Below, piece after piece: positions 1 to 7,980 of a stretch of 64,000 bases of DNA (positions are counted from its first letter, which is position 1; each line of letters begins with the position of its first letter). This stretch comes from Pseudoalteromonas sp. MMG007. GTDB taxonomy: Bacteria; Pseudomonadota; Gammaproteobacteria; Enterobacterales; Alteromonadaceae. A model generated the notes under the pieces. It ran no database searches. It was not told the origin of the DNA and saw only the letters and a list, made by a program, of their open reading frames with translations. The stretch is taken from positions 1-64,000 of the forward strand of contig NZ_JAGJEI010000005.1 of NCBI RefSeq assembly GCF_018100985.1. Reading direction: 5' to 3'. The translations under genes were made by a program, and so were the position numbers.

Positions 1-75
1 CCAAGCAGAGGCTTATTTTGCGTTTTGGAGCGAAGCGACAGCAAAATAAGTCCTGCTGCCTTGGTTTGTTAGGCA
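1..75 (-). repeat. attC-like recombination site, cut by the window edge
   Basis: On the minus strand an R' core GCCTAAC (positions 69-75) follows the stop of the AbiTii cassette. It is followed by two long complementary arms: CCAAGGCAGCAGG near 49-64 pairs imperfectly with CCTCTGCTTGG at 1-11, and TTATTTTGC pairs with GCAAAATAA inside. This is the folded layout of integron attC sites. The matching R'' core (GTTRRRY) would lie just outside the window, so the array continues to the left. The identification rests on structure and position, not on a database match. Confidence 0.7.
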
Positions 76-83
76 TTTTTGAT

Positions 84-1001
84 TCAAAGCCCATAGAAGC
101 CTTTAACCGCATTTTTTATTACGTCAGTTGCCACTGAAATACCCACCTTCCAAGTACCATCTTCTGCTTTCTTAAGATTACTAAGAAGCCATTGCTTAGC
201 TTTACTACCTAGTGGCTCATCTTTTGACTCTGGTGATTCAGCCTTAACAATTTCGGACAATTCTTTAGCCGATTCTTGTGATATACCTGATTCTTCGAGT
301 GTTTTTTCAAATGTTTCAGAGTTACCCTGAATAGCTTTTACTTCAATATGAGCGCTATCCCCTGAATTAGAAATTTCAGTATAATTTCCATAAATAGTTT
401 GATTGATAATTTTAGACACTTCACCCTCATCAATATTCTCCATACCTTCCGGCACCAATACAATTTCAGCAGCAGCTGGTACAGATTTTTCTAACTCAAT
501 AGTTAATTCCAGCGCTCTACTTTTTACTTCGTTTTGAATTTGAACCAATGAACTTCTAGAAATTGATCCTCGGATATCATTACATGCATAGTCTTCATAT
601 ATCTTACCTTGCAATAGTAATATTAAATTAGAGCAATCTAACCCAAGTGATCCAGGTTCTTGGGCGCTCTTAACTAAATCATCAATTGCTGCAATGCCTT
701 GCCTGACTCTATGATTACTCCAATGTTCACCTGCATGTTGCTCTACAAGTGCAGTTGGGATAGGTGCATTATTAATTCCTGAACCAAAAGCACCACTAAA
801 GGTACCTTTAAAGGACACACCTATAACTCTGTAATCTGGCAAATCGACATCGTTTGGATAGCCTGACATTTCATGTTTTACCCAATCACTCAGAATATCA
901 CTACCTAACCTTGCCGCGAGTAATCGTAGCTTTAATAGAACACCACCTAAGTTTGGTTCATCAGATATGAGTGATGCTTGAATTTCTCTCAAAAGGCTCA
1001 A
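84..1001 (-). CDS. AbiTii-domain protein, integron cassette gene
   Basis: A 305-residue protein. Residues about 1-110 match the pattern I associate with the AbiTii domain (N-terminal SLLREIQ, then LRLLAARLGSDILSDWV, then GYPNDVDLPDYR). That domain is named after the Lactococcus abortive-infection component AbiTii. The rest has a polar stretch with NQTIYGNYTEI and a hydrophobic, tryptophan-containing C-terminus, which is usual for AbiTii-domain proteins. The start is TTG at 999-1001, supported by a strong AGGAGG about seven bases upstream and by the lack of a better ATG. The gene begins directly after the attC core of the previous cassette and ends nine bases before the next, so it fills its cassette. 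A phage-defence role is inferred from the domain name and the cassette setting. No enzymatic motif is visible. Confidence 0.7.
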   Translation of the reverse strand: MSLLREIQASLISDEPNLGGVLLKLRLLAARLGSDILSDWVKHEMSGYPNDVDLPDYRVIGVSFKGTFSGAFGSGINNAPIPTALVEQHAGEHWSNHRVRQGIAAIDDLVKSAQEPGSLGLDCSNLILLLQGKIYEDYACNDIRGSISRSSLVQIQNEVKSRALELTIELEKSVPAAAEIVLVPEGMENIDEGEVSKIINQTIYGNYTEISNSGDSAHIEVKAIQGNSETFEKTLEESGISQESAKELSEIVKAESPESKDEPLGSKAKQWLLSNLKKAEDGTWKVGISVATDVIKNAVKGFYGL

Positions 1002-1013
1002 TATTTCCTCCTA

Positions 1014-1115
1014 GATGCCTAACGCCCTGTTAACAGGCACAAAATAGTTGGTTAAAATTAGCGACGAAGGAGCAAAACCAACTGTTTTTTGTCCTTGTTG
1101 AACAGCTTGTTATGA
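1014..1115 (-). repeat. attC site between cassettes 1 and 2
   Basis: Read on the minus strand it starts with the core TCATAAC (1109-1115), which contains the stop codon of the upstream cassette gene. It ends with the core GTTAGGC (1017-1023). Inner arms GCTGTTCAACAAGG and CCTGTTAACAGGG pair, as do AACAGTTGGTTTTG and the AACCAACTATTTTG stretch further in, giving a near-palindromic fold of about 100 bases with small unpaired bases. This size and layout fit a chromosomal-integron attC. It shows that the genes on either side arrived as separate cassettes. Confidence 0.8.
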
Positions 1116-2012
1116 CAACAGTTGCATATATGGAAATTTAGCGTGTGAAGATCCTGTTCTTTGATTGATTTTAAAGAACGGCTGTACTCCATGAATTTTA
1201 TCTACGTCAGCGTTTTTCGGTTCTTTATGAGGGAATTTCACGACAAAAGATAACTTATCCTTTGAAATCAACCCTGTAGGTTTACTGTACTCGTTGGGTA
1301 GTATACTGTTGCCAACATTAATTTGGCTATTAAAAAAATCAAGAATAGGCTGAAAATTGACTCTTTCAGGTTTACTTCCTTTAAAGAATATACGATTCAA
1401 ATGAAATATACACAAAGATACAAAACCTAATGAATAGCGTAAGAAAAAATCATATGATATCGCTGTACTCGCCCCGAGATATTCTTCATGAATTTTGGGG
1501 CATGGCCCTTGTAAGTCATTTTTACCAATTATGTTTGAAAAATAAAACCCCTCAACTTGACGCCCTTTATGATCAGTAACAGTTAAGTAACAAATGGTAT
1601 GAGTGTCATGCTTTATTACATTAGCCATATCACGTATCATTTTATGTGATTTACTTGTGCTGTCCTTAAACTGCGTATAGAATTTAGAAGTGTTATCTTT
1701 TAACCATATATCAGCATTTCTATTATCTATTTCAGAAGGCTCTGTAAGCCCTTTCATAACAAGGAGTAGGCGATCATAAAAAGAGTCAAGCTCACATATA
1801 TAGTTACATATAGCCTTCTCTTTAAATTCATCTAAAGCATGACTTTTTTTCCTTTCAATAAATTGACCTAAAGCGACATTCAGTTTTTCTATCGACATTT
1901 TAAATGTATCAGCAGGATGCCTAATCTTATGTTGTTCATGATAAGTACTTTTAATTTCCAAAAGGTTATTATATAGCTTTAAACCAGATTTCTGTGAAAC
2001 TCGAAGCTCCAT
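1110..2012 (-). CDS. hypothetical protein, first integron cassette
   Basis: A 300-residue soluble protein that I do not recognise. It starts at ATG 2010-2012 behind a GGGG-containing ribosome site, and its TAA stop lies inside the attC core. The N-terminal half is helical and charged. Around residues 126-136 there is RDMANVIKHDTH, a pattern (RD..N..KH) seen in helical HEPN-like and other phage-defence or nucleotide-binding proteins, but this is too short to assign a family. Residues about 190-215 (LRYSLGFVSLCIFHLNRIFF) are hydrophobic and could be one membrane-associated helix. As the cassette nearest the integrase it would be the most recent insertion and the first one transcribed. Function unknown. 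Confidence 0.75.
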   Translation of the reverse strand: MELRVSQKSGLKLYNNLLEIKSTYHEQHKIRHPADTFKMSIEKLNVALGQFIERKKSHALDEFKEKAICNYICELDSFYDRLLLVMKGLTEPSEIDNRNADIWLKDNTSKFYTQFKDSTSKSHKMIRDMANVIKHDTHTICYLTVTDHKGRQVEGFYFSNIIGKNDLQGPCPKIHEEYLGASTAISYDFFLRYSLGFVSLCIFHLNRIFFKGSKPERVNFQPILDFFNSQINVGNSILPNEYSKPTGLISKDKLSFVVKFPHKEPKNADVDKIHGVQPFFKINQRTGSSHAKFPYMQLLS

Positions 2013-2029
2013 ACTTTCCCCATGTTGTC

Positions 2030-2044
2030 ATAACAACTTTATCA
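2030..2044 (-). other. probable attI/first-cassette junction
   Basis: The core TCATAAC at 2030-2036 (GTTATGA on the minus strand) is the exact complement of the core at the far end of cassette 2 (1109-1115). This is expected where a cassette has been inserted at attI. The attI arm should lie to the right, between here and the integrase start. The boundaries of attI cannot be defined from sequence alone. Confidence 0.5.
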
Positions 2045-2189
2045 GAGGACACTTTCCTCTTTTTATGAGCAATGTATGTCCTCTTAATTATTTTTAATAT
2101 TAATAACAAATCCTGTAACACATTGCCAGCTTTAAACTTTAAGTCAGGCTGTTCTTTTATTAAAATGTAAAAAAGAGGAAAATGTCCTC
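2045..2189. repeat. 20-bp inverted repeat flanking the attI/integrase interval
   Basis: The left arm at 2045-2064 begins GAGGACACTTTCCTC. The right arm at 2169-2189 ends GAGGAAAATGTCCTC. The arms are complementary over about 20 bases with one mismatch and enclose roughly 105 bases of AT-rich sequence. The whole 145-bp block could be a small non-autonomous insertion (MITE-like) or part of the attI architecture. I see no clear target-site duplication. Confidence 0.55.
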
Positions 2190-2194
2190 ATTTC

Positions 2195-2236
2195 TTGACT
2201 TAGGAGGAAAAACGTCAATACTGTATATAATTACAG
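2195..2236 (+). promoter_or_regulatory. integrase promoter with a LexA (SOS) box
   Basis: CTGTATATAATTACAG at 2221-2236 matches the gammaproteobacterial LexA consensus CTGT-N8-ACAG exactly and lies 16 bases before the integrase start codon. A -35 hexamer TTGACT is at 2195-2200. A weak -10 (TACTGT, 2219-2224) overlaps the LexA box, so LexA binding would block the promoter. SOS control of intI is established for Vibrio and class 1 integrons. Here the box outlives a functional integrase. Confidence 0.8.
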
Positions 2237-2252
2237 TTAATTGAGATTTAAA

Positions 2253-2852
2253 ATGAAAACTAAATCCCCTTTTCTTAATAGTATTATCAACTATATGTAT
2301 AGCCATCACTACGCTAAAAAATCTATTGAAACTTATGTATTTTGGATTACTGCCTATATCCATTTTCATAATAAGCGGCACCCTACCAGTATGGGCAATA
2401 ATGAAGTTGAAATATTTTTAAATCACTTAACAGTCACTAAAAAAGTGGCAGCGAGAACACAAGCAACCGCTTTAAATGCACTTGCTTTTTTATATAAACA
2501 TATTATAAAGAATGAGCTCTCATTAGATTTAAATTTCGTTAAAAGTAACCGCCAACAGAAACTTCCTGTCGTACTTACACAAACTGAGGTATCGCTATTT
2601 TTTAGAAATATAAATAAACGACATTATTTGATAGCAAGCCTGCTATATGGAAGTGGTTTACGGCTGATGGAAGCAGTAAAAATAAGAGTTCAAGATATTG
2701 ACTTCGACTATAAAAACATACGCATTTGGAACGGTAAGGGTAATAAAGCTACGCACTTGCTGCAAAGCGGCGCTGATATACGCACAGTACAAACTTAGTT
2801 AGACTACAGTGACATACGTACTATGCACATAATTCCCGCTGTATTGAATTAG
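2253..2852 (+). pseudogene. intI: integron integrase (IntI), internally deleted and truncated
   Basis: The open frame from ATG 2253 to TAG 2798 encodes the N-terminal SAM-like domain and the start of the tyrosine-recombinase catalytic domain, including the first catalytic arginine in YGSGLRLMEAV. At about 2748 the frame jumps from NGKGNK straight into ATHLLQSGADIRTVQ, a motif that belongs roughly 100 residues further on. The deletion removes the IntI-specific region and the HxLR residues. A TAG stop then replaces the expected glutamine of the next motif. The same frame continues as a degraded copy (LDYSDIRT...) to TAG 2852, and the catalytic IYTH tyrosine is not recognisable. A full IntI is about 320 residues. 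The protein cannot be an active recombinase, so the array is frozen unless an integrase acts in trans. Confidence 0.88.
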
Positions 2853-3017
2853 TGAACAATTATAGCGATAGATAAATAGCTCAGTAACAAGGCAAATACT
2901 TAGTTATATAGTTTATCTATATGAGAAGTTTTTAACGCAGTTAATGAGTTATTTAGAACGCTAAAATGTTCAACGTTTTAATTCAGCGGGTATCCTACCC
3001 ATGTACTACAACAAGGT

Positions 3018-3042
3018 GCTAACGGGGTTGTTAGCCCTTTTT
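3018..3042 (+). terminator. intrinsic terminator downstream of intI
   Basis: GCTAAC at 3018-3023 pairs with GTTAGC at 3030-3035 around a six-base loop and is followed by CCTTTTT. It is oriented for plus-strand transcripts leaving the integrase remnant. The 165 bases before it contain no gene that I can support. Confidence 0.55.
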
Positions 3043-3071
3043 CAAGATTATAAACCTCCCCTATTGAAAAC

Positions 3072-3101
3072 AAAAAAGCACAACTCGTTTGAGCTGTGCT
3101 T
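3072..3101 (-). terminator. terminator of the valine-degradation operon
   Basis: On the minus strand AAGCACAGCTC and GAGTTGTGCTT form a stem with one mismatch and an AAAC loop, followed by a T-run (3072-3077). It lies 26 bases after the SDR stop codon and ends the minus-strand operon. Confidence 0.85.
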
Positions 3102-3127
3102 CCAATAATTAAATGAGAGCTGACAAA

Positions 3128-3898
3128 TTACAAACGAATACCGCCGTCTATTTCAACCACGCGGCCGGTAAAAAAGTCGTTTTCAATTATGTATTGTGCA
3201 GTATGGGCAATTTCGTCGCTTTCGCCTAAGCGCCCTACGGGCGTTACAGCGAGCATACGTTGTTTGGCTTCGGGTTTCATGGCATCGGTCATGGCGGTGC
3301 TTATTACACCTGGTGCAATAGCGCCTACGCGTATACCAAAGCGGCCAAGCTCTTTAGCCCATGTGGTGGTAAGTGCCACTACGCCAGCTTTTGATGCTGC
3401 GTAGTTTGTTTGGCCTATGTTACCTGCGCGCGCGACGCTCGACATATTAACGATTACGCCGCCTTTGCCTGATTCAATCATTTGGCTTGCAGCTTCTCGC
3501 CCTGCTAAAAATACGCCTGTCAGGTTTACATCAATTACTGATTGAAATTGCTCTAGGGACATTTTTTTTACCACTTTGCCGTCTTTAGCTTTAATAAACA
3601 TGCCGTCGCGTAAAATACCGGCGTTGTTTATAAGCACACCAATGTGGCCAAAATCACTATTAATGGTATTAAATACGTTTTCTACTTCGCTCTCAACAGT
3701 TACGTTTGCGGCATAACCTTCAATGTTGCCTGTGACACCTTCAAGCTGTGTGAGTTGCTCGCATGCTGTATTAAGAAGCTCTTGCGCCATATCTATTAAA
3801 GCAATGTTAGCGCCCATAAGGGCAAACTTTTGCGCCATTGCAAAGCCTAAGCCTTGTGCGCCACCGGTTATAACTACCATGTTATTTTTAATTTCCAC
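3128..3898 (-). CDS. SDR-family 3-hydroxyacyl-CoA dehydrogenase
   Basis: A 256-residue short-chain dehydrogenase, normal size for classical SDRs. It has the NAD(P)-binding TGGAQGLG near residue 11, NNAG near 91, the catalytic serine in NMSS near 152 and YAASK near 166. It starts at GTG 3896-3898, eight bases after AGGAG; an internal ATG at residue 7 is less well placed. It is the last gene of an operon for valine/isoleucine breakdown, ten bases after mmsB. In this setting the likely substrate is 2-methyl-3-hydroxybutyryl-CoA from isoleucine, whose product the thiolase of the same operon could cleave. This is inferred from context. A generic FabG-like reductase cannot be excluded. Confidence 0.85.
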   Translation of the reverse strand: MEIKNNMVVITGGAQGLGFAMAQKFALMGANIALIDMAQELLNTACEQLTQLEGVTGNIEGYAANVTVESEVENVFNTINSDFGHIGVLINNAGILRDGMFIKAKDGKVVKKMSLEQFQSVIDVNLTGVFLAGREAASQMIESGKGGVIVNMSSVARAGNIGQTNYAASKAGVVALTTTWAKELGRFGIRVGAIAPGVISTAMTDAMKPEAKQRMLAVTPVGRLGESDEIAHTAQYIIENDFFTGRVVEIDGGIRL

Positions 3899-3907
3899 GC
3901 CTTGCTC

Positions 3908-4807
3908 CTACTTAGAAAACAGTTTAAAAATGGCACTAAAATCATCACTGCCTGAACCTTGGTGCTGCAGCATAGTGTATAAGTTTTTAGCCATTGACCC
4001 CATTGGGGTTGATGAATTACTTTGCTGCGCGGCTTCCATGGCAAGGCCTAAATCTTTAGCCATTAAATCGACCATAAAGCCCGGTTTATAATCGTTACTT
4101 GCAGGGGCTGTATCCATTACACCTGGGCATGGGTTATAAAGTTCTAGCGTCCAGTTACGGCCAGAACTTGCGGTCATTATGTCGCTAAGTACTTTAGGGT
4201 CTAAGCCATTATTAATACCCATTTGCAGTGCTTCGCTGGTACCTGCCATTAAAATGCTAAGTAGCATGTTGTTACATATTTTGGCAACTTGCCCTGCGCC
4301 AATATCGCCTGCATGAAATATGTTTTTACCCATATCACTGAGTATTGGCTGTGCTGTATTAAACGCAGCTTCACTACCACCAACTATAAACGTAAGCGTG
4401 CCAGCCGCTGCGCCTGCAACGCCGCCCGATACTGGTGCATCTACAAAGCTAATGCCCTGCACGCCAAGTGCGCTACCAACTACTCGGGCTGATTCTGCAT
4501 CTATTGTTGAGCAATCAATAACTAGGGTGTTTTTGCTCAGCACATTAATCAAGCCGCTGTCGTCGTTATTACCTAAGTAAAGCGATTTAACATGTTTGCC
4601 TGCTGGTAACATACTAATAAGTATATCGGCATTGGTTGCACATGCTTTTGCATTTTCAGCTGCGTGTGCACCTTTGCTTACAAGTTCATTTAAGACCGAC
4701 TGGTTTAAATCGAATGCCGTAACACTGTGGCCGGCTTTAATTAAGTTAGCCGCCATAGGGCCGCCCATATTACCTAAGCCGATAAAACCAATATTGAGTT
4801 TAGTCAT
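3908..4807 (-). CDS. mmsB: 3-hydroxyisobutyrate dehydrogenase
   Basis: A 299-residue protein of the beta-hydroxyacid dehydrogenase family. It oxidises 3-hydroxyisobutyrate to methylmalonate semialdehyde in valine degradation. The NAD-binding GFIGLGNMGGPMA is at the N-terminus. The substrate motif DAPVSGGVAGA is near residue 120, and the catalytic lysine in KICNNM is near 170. The start at ATG 4805-4807 is chosen because GGAAAG lies just upstream and the glycine-rich loop then falls at the usual place; the frame remains open further upstream, but that part does not look like the family. It sits between the hydrolase that makes its substrate and the SDR, and mmsA, which uses its product, is in the same operon. 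Confidence 0.95.
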   Translation of the reverse strand: MTKLNIGFIGLGNMGGPMAANLIKAGHSVTAFDLNQSVLNELVSKGAHAAENAKACATNADILISMLPAGKHVKSLYLGNNDDSGLINVLSKNTLVIDCSTIDAESARVVGSALGVQGISFVDAPVSGGVAGAAAGTLTFIVGGSEAAFNTAQPILSDMGKNIFHAGDIGAGQVAKICNNMLLSILMAGTSEALQMGINNGLDPKVLSDIMTASSGRNWTLELYNPCPGVMDTAPASNDYKPGFMVDLMAKDLGLAMEAAQQSNSSTPMGSMAKNLYTMLQHQGSGSDDFSAIFKLFSK

Positions 4808-4817
4808 CGTCTTTCCT

Positions 4818-5969
4818 TTATGTGTGTGATGGCGTGTGTAAGCCATTGAGTGGGTGATTTTCGCCAAAGCGATTAGCAAAAAAGCTCTCTATTATTGTTT
4901 GTGGTACATCGCTCAGTGTTTTGTATTGCCAATTTGGCGCGCCGTCTTTATCTATTAATAGCGCCCTTACGCCTTCTTGAAATTCACCAACTTCGCCAGC
5001 GCGTACTGACATACCCAGCTCCATTTTAAAACACGCTAATAAGCTTTTGCCTTTACTGGCTTTTAATTGCTCACTAACCAGTGCACAACTTAGTGGGCAG
5101 CCATGCTTGAGTGACTTTTGGGCGCGTTGCAGCCATTTATCGTCAGTAGTTAGGCCTAAAATATAATCAACTTGTTCTTGTAGCGTATTAAATTCAGCTA
5201 ATTTTTGAATGGTTGCTAAATTAGCTTTAATATTACCTTTGGGCATTCGCGCAGATTGGTTATCTAAATCGGTTAATAATTTTGTTAAACGCTCATGATT
5301 TAAGCTTGCAGTTTTGCCCCACTTAGCAGCTAAAATTTGCGCTAGCATGGCATCGTACTTTGTGCTGTCGATAAAGTGATCGGCAAGCGATACAAAGCGT
5401 GCATCTTCACAATTAATAGAAGCCGACGTTAGCCCTAAAAATAGCCCTACACTGTGTGGCATTTTATGTAAAAAGTAACTGCCGCCTACATCTGGGTATA
5501 AGCCTATGGTTTGCTCTGGCATGGCAATACGCGATGTTTCGGTTACTACGCGGTGGCTAGCACCTGCCATTAGACCTAAACCGCCACCCATTACTATGCC
5601 GTTACCCCAAACTAGAAATGGTTTATCAAAGGTATGAATAAGGTAATCAAGCTGGTACTCAAGGGTAAAAAACTCTTCAACTAGGCTTGTGGGTTTACCT
5701 TGCGCCATTGCATGATGCAGGATTACTACATCACCACCGGCGCAAAAGGCTTTATCCCCTGCGCCTTTTAACAATACCATTGCAACTGCATCATCGCTTT
5801 GCCAAGCGCGCAGATGCGGCTCTAGTAATTTGATCATGTCAAAATTAAGTGCGTTTAATGATTTTGGTACGTTGAGTGTAATAACCCCAATTAAGCTGCC
5901 GTTTGCTGCACTTGCCGTTTCAAATAGCACGGGGTCGCCTGCATTATTTAATAACGTTAAATTACTCAT
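4818..5969 (-). CDS. 3-hydroxyisobutyryl-CoA hydrolase
   Basis: A 383-residue protein of the crotonase superfamily, in the longer HIBYL-CoA hydrolase branch. It releases free 3-hydroxyisobutyrate from its CoA ester in valine degradation. The oxyanion-hole motif KAFCAGGDV is near residue 73 and the second one, NGIVMGGGLGLM, near 122. The acidic residue region with MPEQTIGLYPDVGGS follows near 150. The start codon ATG 5967-5969 overlaps the TAA stop of the upstream hydratase by one base, so the two are translationally coupled. The extra 120-residue C-terminal extension is typical of the hydrolases and distinguishes this gene from the hydratase before it. Confidence 0.93.
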   Translation of the reverse strand: MSNLTLLNNAGDPVLFETASAANGSLIGVITLNVPKSLNALNFDMIKLLEPHLRAWQSDDAVAMVLLKGAGDKAFCAGGDVVILHHAMAQGKPTSLVEEFFTLEYQLDYLIHTFDKPFLVWGNGIVMGGGLGLMAGASHRVVTETSRIAMPEQTIGLYPDVGGSYFLHKMPHSVGLFLGLTSASINCEDARFVSLADHFIDSTKYDAMLAQILAAKWGKTASLNHERLTKLLTDLDNQSARMPKGNIKANLATIQKLAEFNTLQEQVDYILGLTTDDKWLQRAQKSLKHGCPLSCALVSEQLKASKGKSLLACFKMELGMSVRAGEVGEFQEGVRALLIDKDGAPNWQYKTLSDVPQTIIESFFANRFGENHPLNGLHTPSHT

Positions 5970-6760
5970 TAGCCATTTACCCAATTTGCGCGGCGTTTTT
6001 CTAAAAAGGCATTAACGCCCTCTTGTTGATCTTGTGTATCAAACAAACCAACAAACAATTCACGTTCAAGTGGTAATATACTTGCCATTGGTTGGTGTCG
6101 CCCTTTTTGAATTAGTGTTTTACATACAGCTACCGAGCTTGGGCTTTGCTCGCTTACTTGGTTGGCAAGTGTTAACGCCGCAGCAAAGCTTTCACCTTGT
6201 GGTACTACTTCTTCTACTAAGCCAATTTGCAGGGCTTTATCAGCTTTTAAGCGCTCGCCGCATAAAATCATGCGCTTTGCCCAGCCTTCACCTACAAGCC
6301 ATGCTAAATTTTGCGTGCCACCCGCGCATGGTAATAAGCCCACTTTTGCCTCTGGCAGTGCCATTTGTGCTTGCTCTTCTGCTATGCGTATATCACATGC
6401 AAGCGCCACTTCTAGCCCGCCACCCATGGCATAACCATTAATGGCCGCAACCGACACCCCTGTAAAATTAGTTAGTGCTTCAAATGCTTCACCAAATACA
6501 CGCGACATATCAGCGGCAACGCCTTTATCGCCACTGGCAAATACGTTTAAATCGGCACCGGCGCTAAAAAACTTCTCGCCTTCGCCGGTAAGTACTAAGG
6601 CATATATATTTTTGTTGTTATTAAGCTCGTTAACTTTGTTTTTTAAATCTATTAAGGTGTCTTTTGTCCAGGTATTAGCTGGCGGGTTAGACATAGTTAA
6701 AATTGCAACATGGCCTTCGGTTGTTAGCTCAATACTCGGATTAGATTTAGACTCTGACAT
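5969..6760 (-). CDS. enoyl-CoA hydratase (probably methacrylyl-CoA)
   Basis: A 263-residue crotonase. EKFFSAGADLNVF near residue 66 and AINGYAMGGGLEVALACD near 107 form the oxyanion hole, and ALPEAKVGLLPCAGG near 137 carries a glutamate of the catalytic pair. The start at ATG 6758-6760 follows GGAGCAAGTT. It lies between the acyl-CoA dehydrogenase that would make methacrylyl-CoA or tiglyl-CoA and the hydrolase that uses the hydrated valine product. The substrate is inferred from this order; crotonase sequences alone do not define it. Confidence 0.92.
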   Translation of the reverse strand: MSESKSNPSIELTTEGHVAILTMSNPPANTWTKDTLIDLKNKVNELNNNKNIYALVLTGEGEKFFSAGADLNVFASGDKGVAADMSRVFGEAFEALTNFTGVSVAAINGYAMGGGLEVALACDIRIAEEQAQMALPEAKVGLLPCAGGTQNLAWLVGEGWAKRMILCGERLKADKALQIGLVEEVVPQGESFAAALTLANQVSEQSPSSVAVCKTLIQKGRHQPMASILPLERELFVGLFDTQDQQEGVNAFLEKRRANWVNG

Positions 6761-6770
6761 AACTTGCTCC

Positions 6771-7928
6771 TTATAAAACGTCGCTTGCAGATTCAGCTAA
6801 AATACGGCGCGCTATAATTACGCGCATAATTTCGTTTGTGCCTTCTAAAATTTGATGAACGCGCACATCACGTACATGGCGCTCAAGCGGGTATTCTTTT
6901 ATGTAACCGTAACCACCATGAATTTGCAGTGCCTCGTTACACACGGTAAAGCCAACATCGGTCGCAAAACGTTTAGCCATGGCGCAGTAAGTCGTTTTTT
7001 CGCAATCACCGGTATCAAGTTTAAATGCCGCAAGCCTTACCATTTGGCGCGCAGCGACAAGTTCGGTATTCATATCTGCAATTTTAAATTGCAAAGCCTG
7101 AAACGCAGCCAGTGGCTTACCAAATTGAGTGCGCTCTTTTAAGTACTCTTTTGCCGTGTTTAGCGCGGCTTGTGCTGTACCAATTGAGCACGTTGCAATA
7201 TTTATGCGCCCGCCATCTAAGCCTTGCATTGCAAATTTAAAGCCTTCACCTTCTCTACCTAATAAGTTGTGCGCAGGTATACGCACATCTTCAAAACTAA
7301 TTAAGCGTGTTGGTTGTGCGTTCCAACCCATTTTTTCTTCTGCTTTGCCGTACTCAACACCTTTAGCATCGGCCGGGACTACAAATGCCGAAATACCCGC
7401 AGCGCCTTCGCCACCGGTACGTGCCATTACCACTAATACTTCAGTTTCGCCCGCGCCCGATATAAACATTTTTGAGCCGTTAATAACGTACTCATTACCC
7501 TCAAGTACGGCTTTTGTTTTTAGTGATGCCGCATCTGAGCCCGAGCCTGGCTCTGTTAAACAATAAGAGGCAAGTAGTTCCCCCATTACTAATTGTTCTA
7601 CGTATGTGTCTTTAACTGCGTCGGTTCCAAAACTTGCCACCATCCAGGTCGCCATATTATGTATGGTTAACATGGCCGTTGTAGCAGTACAACCCATAGC
7701 AAGCTGCTCAAATATAATGCTTGAATCTAAACGTGATAAACCAAGGCCGCCGGCTTCTTCTGGCGTGTATAAACCGCAAAAGCCAAGCTCACCCGCTGCT
7801 TTAATTGTATCTTTAGGAAAAATATGCTCGCGATCCCACTTTGCTGCATGTGGGGCAAGCTCTGATTCGGCAAATTGGCGTGCTGTTTCTACAAAGGCGT
7901 GTTGATCTTCTGATAAGTTAAAGTCCAT
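6771..7928 (-). CDS. acyl-CoA dehydrogenase (isobutyryl-/2-methylbutyryl-CoA)
   Basis: A 385-residue FAD enzyme with the full acyl-CoA dehydrogenase fold. It has the N-terminal helical domain, the beta-domain signature YCLTEPGSGSDAASLKT near residue 125, and the C-terminal signature with QIHGGYGYIKEYPLERHVRD. The catalytic glutamate is in ILEGTNEIMR near residue 365. The start at ATG 7926-7928 follows AAAGAGGT; the frame is open further upstream but that part is outside the family. It is the only acyl-CoA dehydrogenase in this operon, so it may handle both the valine and the isoleucine intermediates, while the leucine one has its own enzyme at 11665-12840. It passes electrons to ETF. Confidence 0.92.
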   Translation of the reverse strand: MDFNLSEDQHAFVETARQFAESELAPHAAKWDREHIFPKDTIKAAGELGFCGLYTPEEAGGLGLSRLDSSIIFEQLAMGCTATTAMLTIHNMATWMVASFGTDAVKDTYVEQLVMGELLASYCLTEPGSGSDAASLKTKAVLEGNEYVINGSKMFISGAGETEVLVVMARTGGEGAAGISAFVVPADAKGVEYGKAEEKMGWNAQPTRLISFEDVRIPAHNLLGREGEGFKFAMQGLDGGRINIATCSIGTAQAALNTAKEYLKERTQFGKPLAAFQALQFKIADMNTELVAARQMVRLAAFKLDTGDCEKTTYCAMAKRFATDVGFTVCNEALQIHGGYGYIKEYPLERHVRDVRVHQILEGTNEIMRVIIARRILAESASDVL

Positions 7929-7980
7929 GGTAGACCTCTTTAATTGTGTGTTGTTAGTGTGCCCTATTGGGATAGGTGTG

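Noticed and set aside
2160-2381. Minus-strand ORF of 73 codons over the integrase promoter.
   Set aside because: It lies across the LexA box and the integrase start, with no ribosome site; it is the complement of integrase codons.
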